The position numbers and the translations under genes were made by a program. A DNA stretch of 64,000 nt from Comamonas sp. Its GTDB lineage: Bacteria; Pseudomonadota; Gammaproteobacteria; Burkholderiales; Burkholderiaceae_C. The stretch lies in NCBI GenBank assembly GCA_031277805.1, contig JAITLR010000007.1:124001-188000 (forward strand), in the 5' to 3' direction. Below are positions 16,925 through 24,376 of this stretch, piece by piece (the stretch's first letter is position 1; the number at the start of each line of letters is the position of its first letter). The notes under the pieces are model-generated. The model did not search any database, had not been told where the DNA came from, and saw only the letters and a list, made by a program, of their open reading frames with translations.

Positions 16925-17380
16925 ATGAACGCAGCGCTTCGTCCTGACAAAGCCGCGCATGCCTGGAAGGTGATGGCGGCCCTGAGTCTGTCCTGGGCTT
17001 TGTTTGTGCTGTGGGGCTGTCTCAATGAAACCGGTGCCAGCGGCGGTCTGATCCTGAGGCTGTTCCCGTTTCTGCAAGGGATGGCCCATGCAGACAAGCT
17101 GGTGCATGCGAGTCTGCACGGCGTGCTGGCCACGCTGCTGTGGTGGGCGGCAGCACTGCGTGCGCGCAGTCTGGGCAGGGTCTGGACGCTGGCGCAGGCC
17201 GCATGCGTGGTGGGGCTGTGTGCGGTCTATGGCGGCCTGATCGAGGGCCTGCAGTCGGCTCTGACCGTCACGCGCGGCGCTGAGTGGCTGGATGCGCTGG
17301 CCAACACCGTGGGCGCCGGCCTGGCCGTGCTGTTCTGGCAGAGGCTGGTGTCAGGGTGGCTGGCTCCATCAAAAATATAG
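16925..17380 (+). CDS. VanZ-like membrane protein
   Basis: The 151-aa protein has about four predicted membrane helices and the VanZ-family motifs: HADKLVHASLHGVLATLLWW in the middle, GGLIEGLQ, and DALANTVGAGLAV near the end. Family members are small integral membrane proteins of unclear role; VanZ itself lowers teicoplanin binding. The TTG at 16898 lies in the terminator hairpin, so the ATG at 16925 is preferred. The last codons and the TAG fall inside a large inverted repeat. No glycopeptide-resistance genes are nearby. Confidence 0.85.
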   Translation: MNAALRPDKAAHAWKVMAALSLSWALFVLWGCLNETGASGGLILRLFPFLQGMAHADKLVHASLHGVLATLLWWAAALRARSLGRVWTLAQAACVVGLCAVYGGLIEGLQSALTVTRGAEWLDALANTVGAGLAVLFWQRLVSGWLAPSKI

Positions 17381-17462
17381 CAGCTACCGCTTTGTCTCAT
17401 TTTTTTTCATGGTCTATGTATATGAAAAACAAGATGAGGCAAGCGGAAGCTGCTTTTATTTG
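17371..17462. repeat. Long imperfect inverted repeat of family A, probable bidirectional terminator
   Basis: Left arm 17371-17410 (TATAGCAGCTACCGCTT, then CTCAT and a T-run) pairs with right arm 17422-17462 (ATGAAAAAC, GATGAGGCAAGCGGAAGCTGCTTTTATT) around an 11-nt loop. It overlaps the vanZ stop and lies 8 bp from the end of the convergent Bug gene. The arms contain the family A core in opposite orientations. Confidence 0.7.
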
Positions 17463-17469
17463 AATAGCG

Positions 17470-18480
17470 TTATTCCAGCGTGATCTTCGCGTCGCGGATC
17501 AGCGCGGCCCAACTGGCCTGCTCCTTTTGCAGATAGGCCTGGGCCTCCTGCAGGCTGCCGCCCATGGGCGTGCTGCCCTCGGACTGCAGCTGCTTGAGCA
17601 CGGCGGGGTCCTGCAAGCCGGTGTTCACTGCGGCATTGATCTTCTGCGCCAGCGCGGCAGGCGTGTTCCTGGGGGCCACGATCAGCTTCCAGTCCACGGC
17701 TTCAAAGCCGGGAAAGCCGGACTCGGCCACGGTAGGGACCTGGGGCAGGATGGCTAGACGCTTGGCCGAAGTCACGGCCAGTGCGCGCAGGCGCTGGCCC
17801 TTGATCATGGGGTAGACCGCCTGAGGCGTGCCGAACATATAGTGGGTCTGCTTGCCCAGCAGATCGGTCACGGCCGGCGCGGCTCCCTTGTAGGGCACGT
17901 TGAGCACGTCGATCTTGGCCTTGTAGGAAAGCATTTCCCCCGCCAGATGGCCCACGGTGCCTGTGGATGCCAGGCCTTGCTTGATGGCGCCGGGCTGGGC
18001 CTTGGCCGCGGCGATCAGATCCTGCAGCGATTTCCAGGGCGAATCGGTGGGCACGACCAGCACCACGGGCTGCGAGGCCACCAGCGCCACGGGAAGCAGA
18101 TCGGTCTTGGCATTGAACGGCATGCCGGGCAGCAGCGAGGGATTGATGGCCAGATTGGCTGTCTGCCCCATGCCGAAGGTATAGCCGTCGGCCGGTGCCT
18201 TGGCGACGGCATCCAGTCCGATATTGCCGCCCGCACCGGGCTTGTTGTCCACCACGATGACCCAGCGGTTCGCGGTCGCCATGCGCTCGCTGATCTGGCG
18301 CGTCACCGTGTCGGTGCCGCCGCCAGGCGTGAAGGGCACGACCATGCGGATCGACTTGGCAGGCCATTCCCCGGGCTGGGCGCCGGCGCTGCCGCTGGCG
18401 ACCGCCATGGCCATCAGCGCGCAGGCCGCAATGGCCTGGCGGCGGTTTGCTGTGCAATGGAGGAAAGAGCTGTGTTTCAT
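17470..18480 (-). CDS. Bug-family tricarboxylate-type periplasmic receptor (TctC-like)
   Basis: The 336-aa product has a signal peptide ending about residue 34 (SGSAGA). It then has the Bug hallmarks: KSIRMVVPFTPGGGTDTVTR (ligand loop 1), VVDNKPGAGGNIGLDAVAK (loop 2), NVPYKGAAPAVTDLLG and VPTVAESGFPGF. Bug proteins bind carboxylates in the periplasm for TTT transporters or for sensing. No TctA/TctB membrane genes lie nearby, so it is an orphan receptor. It is downstream of the CaiB and HMG-CoA lyase genes, so its ligand may be their dicarboxylate substrate. The start has a GGAGAC ribosome site. Confidence 0.93.
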   Translation of the reverse strand: MKHSSFLHCTANRRQAIAACALMAMAVASGSAGAQPGEWPAKSIRMVVPFTPGGGTDTVTRQISERMATANRWVIVVDNKPGAGGNIGLDAVAKAPADGYTFGMGQTANLAINPSLLPGMPFNAKTDLLPVALVASQPVVLVVPTDSPWKSLQDLIAAAKAQPGAIKQGLASTGTVGHLAGEMLSYKAKIDVLNVPYKGAAPAVTDLLGKQTHYMFGTPQAVYPMIKGQRLRALAVTSAKRLAILPQVPTVAESGFPGFEAVDWKLIVAPRNTPAALAQKINAAVNTGLQDPAVLKQLQSEGSTPMGGSLQEAQAYLQKEQASWAALIRDAKITLE

Positions 18481-18592
18481 GGTTTTGTCTCCTGGTGGCT
18501 GGAAATTGGGGTAAGGAATCCCGCAGGGCGTGCATGGGCGCCCTGTTCTGGGAAGTGATGACGAAAGCGGGGCCGTCGCCCCGCAGGGGCGC

Positions 18593-19816
18593 TCAGTCGG
18601 GCCGGCCTTGGGCCAGTGCCTGGGCCTGATCCTGGCTATAGCCCAGCGCCGTCAGAATCTCCAGGCTGTGCTCGCCGAGCTTGGGCGGCGAGAGACGCAC
18701 CTGCAGATGCTTGCCGTCCAGGGTCAGCGGCAGCAGCACGGTCTTGCTGTCGCGGCCGTCGGGCAAGGTGATGGGGGCTAGCGCACCGGTAGCGTTCAGG
18801 TGCGGGTCTTCGAGCAGATCGTGCGGACGGGCGATGGGTGCAAACGGCAGGCCCTTGTCCTCGAAGACGCTGGCGATATGCGCGGCGCCGTAGCCGGCCA
18901 TGGTTTCGCGCAGCAGCGGCATCAGCCAGCTGCGGGCCTGCACGCGGTCGTTGTTGCTGCCAAGGCGCGGATCGTCACGCAGCTGGGCCAGGCCGAAGGC
19001 ATCGCAGAACTCGCGCCATGCGCCGTCGCTGACCACGGCCAGAAAGATCTGCTCGCCGCCCTGGACTTCGAATACGTCGTAGATCGCCCAGGCCGAGATG
19101 CGCGCGGGCATGGGGGCTGCGGGCTTGCCGGTCACCGCGTATTGCATCATGTGCTGGGCGATCAGGAAGACATTGTTTTCGAACAATGCGCTTTGCACTT
19201 CCTGGCCCTTGCCGGTCTTTTCGCGCTGGGCCAGGGCCGCCATGGCTCCCATGGCACCGAACATGCCGCCCATGATGTCGTTGACACTGGTGCCCGCGCG
19301 CAGCGGGTCGCCGGGCCGGCCCGTCATATAGGCAAGGCCCCCCATCATCTGCACCACCTCGTCCAGGGCCGTGCGGTGTTCGTAGGGCCCGGGCAGAAAG
19401 CCCTTGTGGCTCACATAGATGAGGCGTGGAAACTGCTGCTTGAGGCTTTCATAGTCCAGGCCCAGCTTGGTCATGGTGCCGGGTTTGAAGTTCTCGGTCA
19501 CCACATCGGCGGTGGCGATCAGCCGCAGCGCGGCTTCCTTGCCCTCAGGGGTCTGCAGATCCAGCGTCAGGCTTTTCTTGTTGCGGTTGAACAGCGGGAA
19601 GAAGCCCGAGCCCGAGCCCAGCAGCTTGCGCGTGGCATCGCCGTTGCGGCCGTGGCCCACGGGCTCGACCTTGATGACTTCGGCGCCCAGGTCGGCCAGC
19701 ATCAGGCCGCAACTGGGTCCCATGACCATATGGGTGAATTCCACCACGCGGATGCCGCTATAGGGCAGGGGGGAGGAGGAGGTCTCGGTGGTTTCGGTTG
19801 AGGCGTGCATATTCAT
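18593..19816 (-). CDS. CaiB/BaiF family (family III) CoA-transferase
   Basis: The 407-aa protein has the family III order. After a Ser/Thr-rich leader (1-20) come RVVEFTHMVMGPSCGLMLADLGAEVIKVE, NRNKKSLTLDL, VVTENFKPGTMTKLGLDY, and the catalytic Asp152 in TALDEVVQMMGG. These enzymes move CoA between a donor thioester and a carboxylic acid through an aspartyl-CoA intermediate. It lies 39 bp after the HMG-CoA lyase gene on the same strand. The likely role is to activate the acid that the lyase then splits. Substrate is inferred, not known. Confidence 0.93.
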   Translation of the reverse strand: MNMHASTETTETSSSPLPYSGIRVVEFTHMVMGPSCGLMLADLGAEVIKVEPVGHGRNGDATRKLLGSGSGFFPLFNRNKKSLTLDLQTPEGKEAALRLIATADVVTENFKPGTMTKLGLDYESLKQQFPRLIYVSHKGFLPGPYEHRTALDEVVQMMGGLAYMTGRPGDPLRAGTSVNDIMGGMFGAMGAMAALAQREKTGKGQEVQSALFENNVFLIAQHMMQYAVTGKPAAPMPARISAWAIYDVFEVQGGEQIFLAVVSDGAWREFCDAFGLAQLRDDPRLGSNNDRVQARSWLMPLLRETMAGYGAAHIASVFEDKGLPFAPIARPHDLLEDPHLNATGALAPITLPDGRDSKTVLLPLTLDGKHLQVRLSPPKLGEHSLEILTALGYSQDQAQALAQGRPD

Positions 19817-19855
19817 CTCTTCTTGTTCTCGGCCCGGTTGCGAGCCGCTGCGTAA

Positions 19856-20791
19856 TCAGTAACGGTGAGGCACAAAGCCCTTGGGCAGGCCTGCGGGTGG
19901 CAGCATGCCGTACAGCGCCTCGCCCGGCAGGCCGGCGGCCAGCGTTTCTCGCGCTGCAAGCAATCGCTCAATATCAATGCCGGTGCGCAGTCCCATGGCT
20001 TCGAACATGAAGACCAGGTCTTCGGTCACCACATTGCCGGAAGCGCCGGGGGCATAGGGGCAGCCGCCCAGTCCGGCCTGGGAGGCATCGAAAGTGCGCA
20101 CACCTGCCTCATAGGCGGCCAGGCAGTTGGCCAGGCCCAGGCCTCTGGTGTTGTGCATATGCGCGGCGCCGGCCCTGTCGCCGAGTTCGCTGCGCAGGCG
20201 CGTGAACAGGCGCTTGACCTGGGCCGGGTTGGCCATGCCCGTGGTGTCCGAAAGACCCGATTCGTCGGCTCCGGCGGCCACGCAGGCTGCAGCCAGGGCG
20301 ATCACCTCGTCCTCGGGCACCAGGCCCTGCAAGGTGCAGCCGAAAGCGGTGGAGATGCCGGCCTCGATATGCACGGCAGGAGCCATCTCGTCGCGAAGCC
20401 TGGCGATGGCGCGCACTTCCTCCACCATCTGTGCGGGTGTCTTGCGCACATTGGCCATGGAATGCGCGGGGCTGGCCGATACGGGCAGCGTGATCTTGTG
20501 CGCGCCGGCGCGCATTGCGGCTTCGGCCCCCTTGAGATTGGGCACCAGGGCCATGATGGTGACGCCGGGGTGGGTGACGGCGTGGCGCACGACCTCGGCG
20601 GCATCGGCCATCTGCGGCAGCAGCTTGGGCGAGACAAAGGAGCCGACTTCGATTTCCTGCACACCCGCTGCCACCAGGGCGTCGATCCAGGCGTATTTAT
20701 GGGCCGTGCTCATGGTGGCCGAGACCGACTGCAGGCCGTCGCGGGGGCCGACTTCGCTGATCAGGAGATCGAAGCGGTGGGGGAATGACAT
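19856..20791 (-). CDS. Hydroxymethylglutaryl-CoA lyase family protein
   Basis: The 311-aa TIM-barrel lyase has SEVGPRDGLQS near the N-terminus (catalytic Arg17 and Asp18). The metal-binding HMHNTRGLGLANCL supplies two His residues, and GGCPYAPGASGNVVTEDLVF is the HMG-CoA lyase Cys signature. The known reaction splits HMG-CoA to acetoacetate and acetyl-CoA; close homologues act on other 3-hydroxyacyl-CoA diacids. First gene of the lyase, CoA-transferase, receptor cluster and divergent from an IclR regulator with a palindrome between. The leucine pathway genes usually linked to HMG-CoA lyase are absent here, so a role in degrading an imported hydroxydiacid is more likely. Confidence 0.92.
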   Translation of the reverse strand: MSFPHRFDLLISEVGPRDGLQSVSATMSTAHKYAWIDALVAAGVQEIEVGSFVSPKLLPQMADAAEVVRHAVTHPGVTIMALVPNLKGAEAAMRAGAHKITLPVSASPAHSMANVRKTPAQMVEEVRAIARLRDEMAPAVHIEAGISTAFGCTLQGLVPEDEVIALAAACVAAGADESGLSDTTGMANPAQVKRLFTRLRSELGDRAGAAHMHNTRGLGLANCLAAYEAGVRTFDASQAGLGGCPYAPGASGNVVTEDLVFMFEAMGLRTGIDIERLLAARETLAAGLPGEALYGMLPPAGLPKGFVPHRY

Positions 20792-20847
20792 GGTTGCCTC
20801 ACTTGGATTTCATGCTTGCATTGCAGCTGGCACAATGTTGTAATGGT

Positions 20848-20864
20848 GTTCTATAAGATAGAAC
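20848..20864. promoter_or_regulatory. Palindromic operator between the lyase and iclR genes, probable IclR site
   Basis: GTTCTAT-AAG-ATAGAAC is a perfect inverted repeat with 7-bp arms in the 141-bp divergent intergenic region. A further TTCTAT half-site follows at about 20872. Confidence 0.7.
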
Positions 20865-20932
20865 TTAATTCTTTCTATTGAAATATTGCCTTGCGTCCTG
20901 ATGCCCTGTCAAGCTGAGGGGCAGGAGTTTTT

Positions 20933-21661
20933 ATGCCGCGTAAATCCCTGAATGAATCCGTCGCCGACGAGAATGCCGCGCCTGGTGGTGTGGCTGCAGT
21001 GGACCGCGCCCTCAGCGTGCTGAGCGCGTTCCAGGATGGCGATGCCGCTCTGAGCCTGGCCGAGCTGGCCGAGCGCACGCGTCTTTACAAAAGCACGGTG
21101 CTGAGATTGCTGGCCTCTCTGGAGCATGGTGGCTGGGTTCAGCGCCAGGATGACGGCCGCTATGCGGTGGGCTCGGCCGTGGCCAGGCTGCATGCGGTCT
21201 ATGAACAGAGCTTCTCGCTGGACAAGCTGGTCATGCCGGTGCTGCGCGCACTGGTTCAGGTCACGGGCGAGAGCGCTGCCTACCATGTGCGCCAGGGGCG
21301 CGAACGCCTGTGTCTGTACCGCGTGGATTCGCCGCACCCGGTGCGCGACCATGCGCGCACCGGCGATCTGCTGCCCCTGGACAAAGGCGCAGGCGGGCGC
21401 GTGCTGGTCGCTTTCGATCCGGAACTGGGCGACTGGATGAAGAAAAATCGCAGCCACTATGCGCGTGTACGGGCCGACGGCTACGAAGCCCTGGTGGGCG
21501 ACAGGCATAGCGAGATCGCCGGTATTTCGGCCCCGGTTTTCCGCCGCAGTGGCGAGCTGGCCGCTGCCCTGACGCTGACCATGCCAGCGCATCGCTATGA
21601 CGAGCGCTATGTGAAGAATGTGCTGGAGGCCGCGCGCGAGCTGGGGGCACAGCTGCCTTGA
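20933..21661 (+). CDS. IclR-family transcriptional regulator
   Basis: The 242-aa protein starts with a winged helix (VDRALSVLSAFQDG, then LAERTRLYKSTVLRLLASLE, residues about 22-75) and carries a C-terminal GAF-like effector domain (about 90-240, with GDRHSEIAGISAPVFRRSG). IclR proteins commonly control small aromatic or dicarboxylate catabolic genes and sit divergent from them. Here it faces the lyase/CoA-transferase/Bug cluster. The palindrome in between is the probable binding site. Whether it represses or activates cannot be told from sequence. Confidence 0.93.
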   Translation: MPRKSLNESVADENAAPGGVAAVDRALSVLSAFQDGDAALSLAELAERTRLYKSTVLRLLASLEHGGWVQRQDDGRYAVGSAVARLHAVYEQSFSLDKLVMPVLRALVQVTGESAAYHVRQGRERLCLYRVDSPHPVRDHARTGDLLPLDKGAGGRVLVAFDPELGDWMKKNRSHYARVRADGYEALVGDRHSEIAGISAPVFRRSGELAAALTLTMPAHRYDERYVKNVLEAARELGAQLP

Positions 21662-21736
21662 GAAATTACCTTGAATATGTGCTGAATAGGGCTGCAGCAC
21701 TTGTCGGTAAGGCGCATGCAGCTATTTATTCAGTAG

Positions 21737-22621
21737 CTATTGCGCCGCCGCTGCTGGCTCAAAACCGGGTTCGTTACGCACGCGCATGAAGCGTGCAAAG
21801 CGCGGCAGGCCGCTTTTTTCATGCAGGCCCTGATAGCGATAGGTGACCCAGCTGCCCAGTGGCGGCGGGTTGCGGCGCAGCTCTGCACTCAGGCCCGATC
21901 CCAAGGAGAATTGTTTGCCGTCAGGGCTTTGTACCAACAGAGCACCTGCCATACCCTGCCACTGCCCGCGTCCCGGTTTGTAGCCAATGACGCGAGCCTC
22001 GGCATCATCAAAGGGTTTGAGTTTGAGCAGATCATCACTGCGTCCCGAGCGGTAGGGGGCGCTGCCTTTGTGCAGCACCAGCCCCTCGCCACCGTTTTTC
22101 ACGATCTGCATCAGCCACTGCTGCAGCTCGGCTTCGCTGCCCAGCCTGCGCTGCTCCACGGGTTGCACCCAGCTCTGGCCCAGTGCTGTCACCGTGCGTT
22201 GCAGCACAGGCAGGCGCTGGTCAAAGCTGCCGGGTACGGCTGGCAGATCAAACACCATGAATCGCATGCGCCGCCAGGCGGCATCGTTGGGCATGGTCTG
22301 CGCGGTGGTGGACTGGGCATGGCCGAACTGGCCGCGCCCGGCCCAGAGCTCGCCGTCCATGGGTATCGAGGGCCAGCCTGCGGTGAACCAGGCTGGTACG
22401 TTGATGGGAATGCCGCCCCGGCTGAGCAACTGCCGGCCGTCCCAATAGCCACGCACGCCGTCGTATTTTTCGCTGACCCAATAGTCCTGCAGCGGTATGC
22501 CGGTTCGCCAGACCTGGGCCAGCATCAGCGGCGGGGCCGATGTCTGCGCACAGGCGAGACTCAGCCACAGACCGAGGAATATGAAGCCCAGAAGTTTGCG
22601 CAGCCAAGAGAGGGGATGCAT
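21737..22621 (-). CDS. Periplasmic ATP-dependent DNA ligase, LigE type
   Basis: The 294-aa minimal ligase has an N-terminal Sec signal peptide (FIFLGLWLSLACAQ, cleavage about residue 25) before the nucleotidyltransferase domain. Motif I is EKYDGVRGYWDG with adenylated Lys52; later motifs are GELWAGRGQF, MVFDLP, GGEGLVLHKG and LLKLKP. A compact OB domain follows, with no further domains. This matches the Lig E class of exported single-strand-break ligases from Neisseria, Haemophilus and Vibrio, thought to act on extracellular or incoming DNA. The start at 22621 has an AGGAGC ribosome site, better than the longer frame from 22696. Confidence 0.88.
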   Translation of the reverse strand: MHPLSWLRKLLGFIFLGLWLSLACAQTSAPPLMLAQVWRTGIPLQDYWVSEKYDGVRGYWDGRQLLSRGGIPINVPAWFTAGWPSIPMDGELWAGRGQFGHAQSTTAQTMPNDAAWRRMRFMVFDLPAVPGSFDQRLPVLQRTVTALGQSWVQPVEQRRLGSEAELQQWLMQIVKNGGEGLVLHKGSAPYRSGRSDDLLKLKPFDDAEARVIGYKPGRGQWQGMAGALLVQSPDGKQFSLGSGLSAELRRNPPPLGSWVTYRYQGLHEKSGLPRFARFMRVRNEPGFEPAAAAQ

Positions 22622-22686
22622 GACAGCTCCTGCAATTGCCTGCGTGGATATTAGGCAGGCAGGCTCGGCTTGTCGATGACTGCGAG

Positions 22687-22724
22687 AAAACAACAAGCCG
22701 CCGGCATCGACGCTGGCGGCTTGT
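22687..22724 (-). terminator. Intrinsic terminator after sodC
   Basis: A 10-bp stem (22693-22702 with 22715-22724) has a 12-nt loop and a T-rich tail on the minus strand, 15 bp past the sodC stop. Confidence 0.7.
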
Positions 22725-22739
22725 GGGTATCGGTTGTGC

Positions 22740-23273
22740 TTATTGCTCGTCGCGCACGATCACGCCGCAGCCGATGCGGCCGCCGGCATTGCCCGTGGGC
22801 TGGGTCACATAGTCATCGGGGTTGGCGTGGACGATCACGGCGCGGCCTACGATATTGCCGGGGCCGGCCAGCAGCGTGAGGTCGCTGGATTCCATATTGA
22901 TCTTGGCCACGCCGTTGGAGTCGGCCTTCAGACTGGGCAGGTCGCCCATATGGTGCATGGGTGCGTCGTACTTGCCATGCTGGCCCTGCTTGGGATTGAA
23001 GTGGCCACCGGCTGCATTGCCGTTGTCGGCGCAGTTGCCCAGCTCATGGATGTGAAAGCCATGCTCCGAATTGGGTTTGAGGCCGCTGATGACGGTGTTC
23101 AGCATCACTTTGCCGCCAGGCTCCTGGGTGAAGACAAGATCGCCTGCGACCTTGCTGCCGCTGGTCGCTTGAATCTTGGCCACGGCCTTGGCTGGCTTGG
23201 GTTCGGTGGTGCTGCAGGCTGCCAGGCTCAGCATGGCGGCGCCCAGCGTCAGAAGAATGAATGGATTTTTCAT
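22740..23273 (-). CDS. sodC: Periplasmic Cu/Zn superoxide dismutase lipoprotein
   Basis: The 177-aa protein has a lipobox ending at Cys20 (LSLAAC), so it is predicted to be lipid-anchored. Copper and zinc ligands are visible: GFHIHELGNC (two His and the first disulfide Cys), GGHFNPKQGQHGKYD (bridging and zinc His, zinc Asp downstream) and RAVIVHANPDDY (last copper His). GGRIGCGVI gives the active-site Arg and second Cys. It converts superoxide to peroxide and oxygen in the periplasm. The 23273 ATG has a GGGAG ribosome site; an upstream in-frame ATG would bury the signal peptide. Confidence 0.95.
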   Translation of the reverse strand: MKNPFILLTLGAAMLSLAACSTTEPKPAKAVAKIQATSGSKVAGDLVFTQEPGGKVMLNTVISGLKPNSEHGFHIHELGNCADNGNAAGGHFNPKQGQHGKYDAPMHHMGDLPSLKADSNGVAKINMESSDLTLLAGPGNIVGRAVIVHANPDDYVTQPTGNAGGRIGCGVIVRDEQ

Positions 23274-23401
23274 GATGCTCCCTTGTGTTGATGGTGGATG
23301 GCTGATGCTCACAAAGCCTGTTCACCATATCTGCTGAGTGCGACCTGTCTTGTAGGGCAACAGCGGTGCTGCATGTATTTCAGCGAGGCGGGAGCGGATG
23401 T

Positions 23402-23437
23402 AAAAAAGCCCTGCCGGCGAAGCACGCGGGCAGGGGT
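23402..23437 (-). terminator. Intrinsic terminator after fabI
   Basis: CCCTGCC pairs with GGCAGGG around a loop and runs into TTTTTT on the minus strand, 19 bp past the fabI stop. Confidence 0.75.
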
Positions 23438-23455
23438 TTGCAGAAGCAGTCGGGT

Positions 23456-24256
23456 TTAGACCTGGTCGGCAGACAGACCAGCCGTCTGGCTGAAGCCGCC
23501 ATCCACATAGGTGATCTCGGCGGTCACACCGGAGGCCAGGTCGGACAGCAGGAAGGCCGCGACATTGCCCACGTCTTCAATCGTCACATTGCGGCGCAGG
23601 GGCGCAGCATCGGCCACACGGCCCAGCAGCTTGCCGAAGTCCTTGATGCCCGAAGCAGCCAGCGTCTTGATGGGACCGGCGGAGATGCCGTTGGCACGGA
23701 TGGCGCGGCCATCTTCGGTGCGGCCCACGGCTTCTGCCAAGTAGCGCACAGACGCTTCCAGCGATGCCTTGGCCAGACCCATGGTGTTGTAGTTGGGGAT
23801 GGAGCGCAGCGCACCGAGGTAGGACAGTGTCAGCAGCGAGGACTTGTCGTTCAGATAGGGCAGGGCAGCCTTGGCCATGGCCGGGAAGCTGTAGGCGCTG
23901 ATGTCGTGGGCGATCTTGAAGTTCTCGCGGGTCAGGCCGTCCAGGAAGTTGCCGGCAATGGCTTCACGGGGAGCAAAGCCGATGCTGTGCACAAAGCCGT
24001 CGAACTTGCCCCAGGTGGCGCCCAGGTCGGCAAACAGCTTTTCGATCTGGGCGTCGTCACCCACGTCGCAGTCGAACACCAGCTTGGAGTCGAAGTCCGC
24101 TGCAAACTCGGTGATGCGATCCTTGAAGCGTTCGCCCACATAGCTGAAAGCCAGCTCTGCGCCTTGCTCGTGGCAGGCCTTGGCAATGCCATAGGCAATG
24201 GAACGGTTGGACAGAACGCCTGTGATCAGCAGCTTTTTACCGGCGAGAAAACCCAT
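23456..24256 (-). CDS. fabI: NADH-dependent enoyl-ACP reductase FabI
   Basis: The 266-aa short-chain-dehydrogenase-fold enzyme starts [20 protein letters not shown] (atypical nucleotide site of FabI). It has [11 protein letters not shown] and the catalytic set Tyr146, Tyr156 and Lys163 in [23 protein letters not shown]. It performs the last reduction of each fatty acid elongation cycle. Length and motifs match the triclosan-target FabI, not FabK, FabL or FabV. Divergent from the yejA-like gene. Confidence 0.96.
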   Translation of the reverse strand: MGFLAGKKLLITGVLSNRSIAYGIAKACHEQGAELAFSYVGERFKDRITEFAADFDSKLVFDCDVGDDAQIEKLFADLGATWGKFDGFVHSIGFAPREAIAGNFLDGLTRENFKIAHDISAYSFPAMAKAALPYLNDKSSLLTLSYLGALRSIPNYNTMGLAKASLEASVRYLAEAVGRTEDGRAIRANGISAGPIKTLAASGIKDFGKLLGRVADAAPLRRNVTIEDVGNVAAFLLSDLASGVTAEITYVDGGFSQTAGLSADQV

Positions 24257-24376
24257 TGTTGTTCTCCAGAGAAGATTGAAAAGAGGAGGGTGCCGTCTGT
24301 GGCAACGGCGCCATGCATGTGAAACGGATGCCTGCGAGCTGGTCCGAAGCCAGCCGGGCTAGGGCAGAATTGTCGC

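Noticed and set aside
14146..17133. A 995-codon open frame on the minus strand over the decarboxylase and vanZ genes
   Set aside because: It is a mirror of high-GC codon bias in the decarboxylase. Its translation is low-complexity His/Val/Gln-rich without a family, while the plus strand has clear catalytic motifs.
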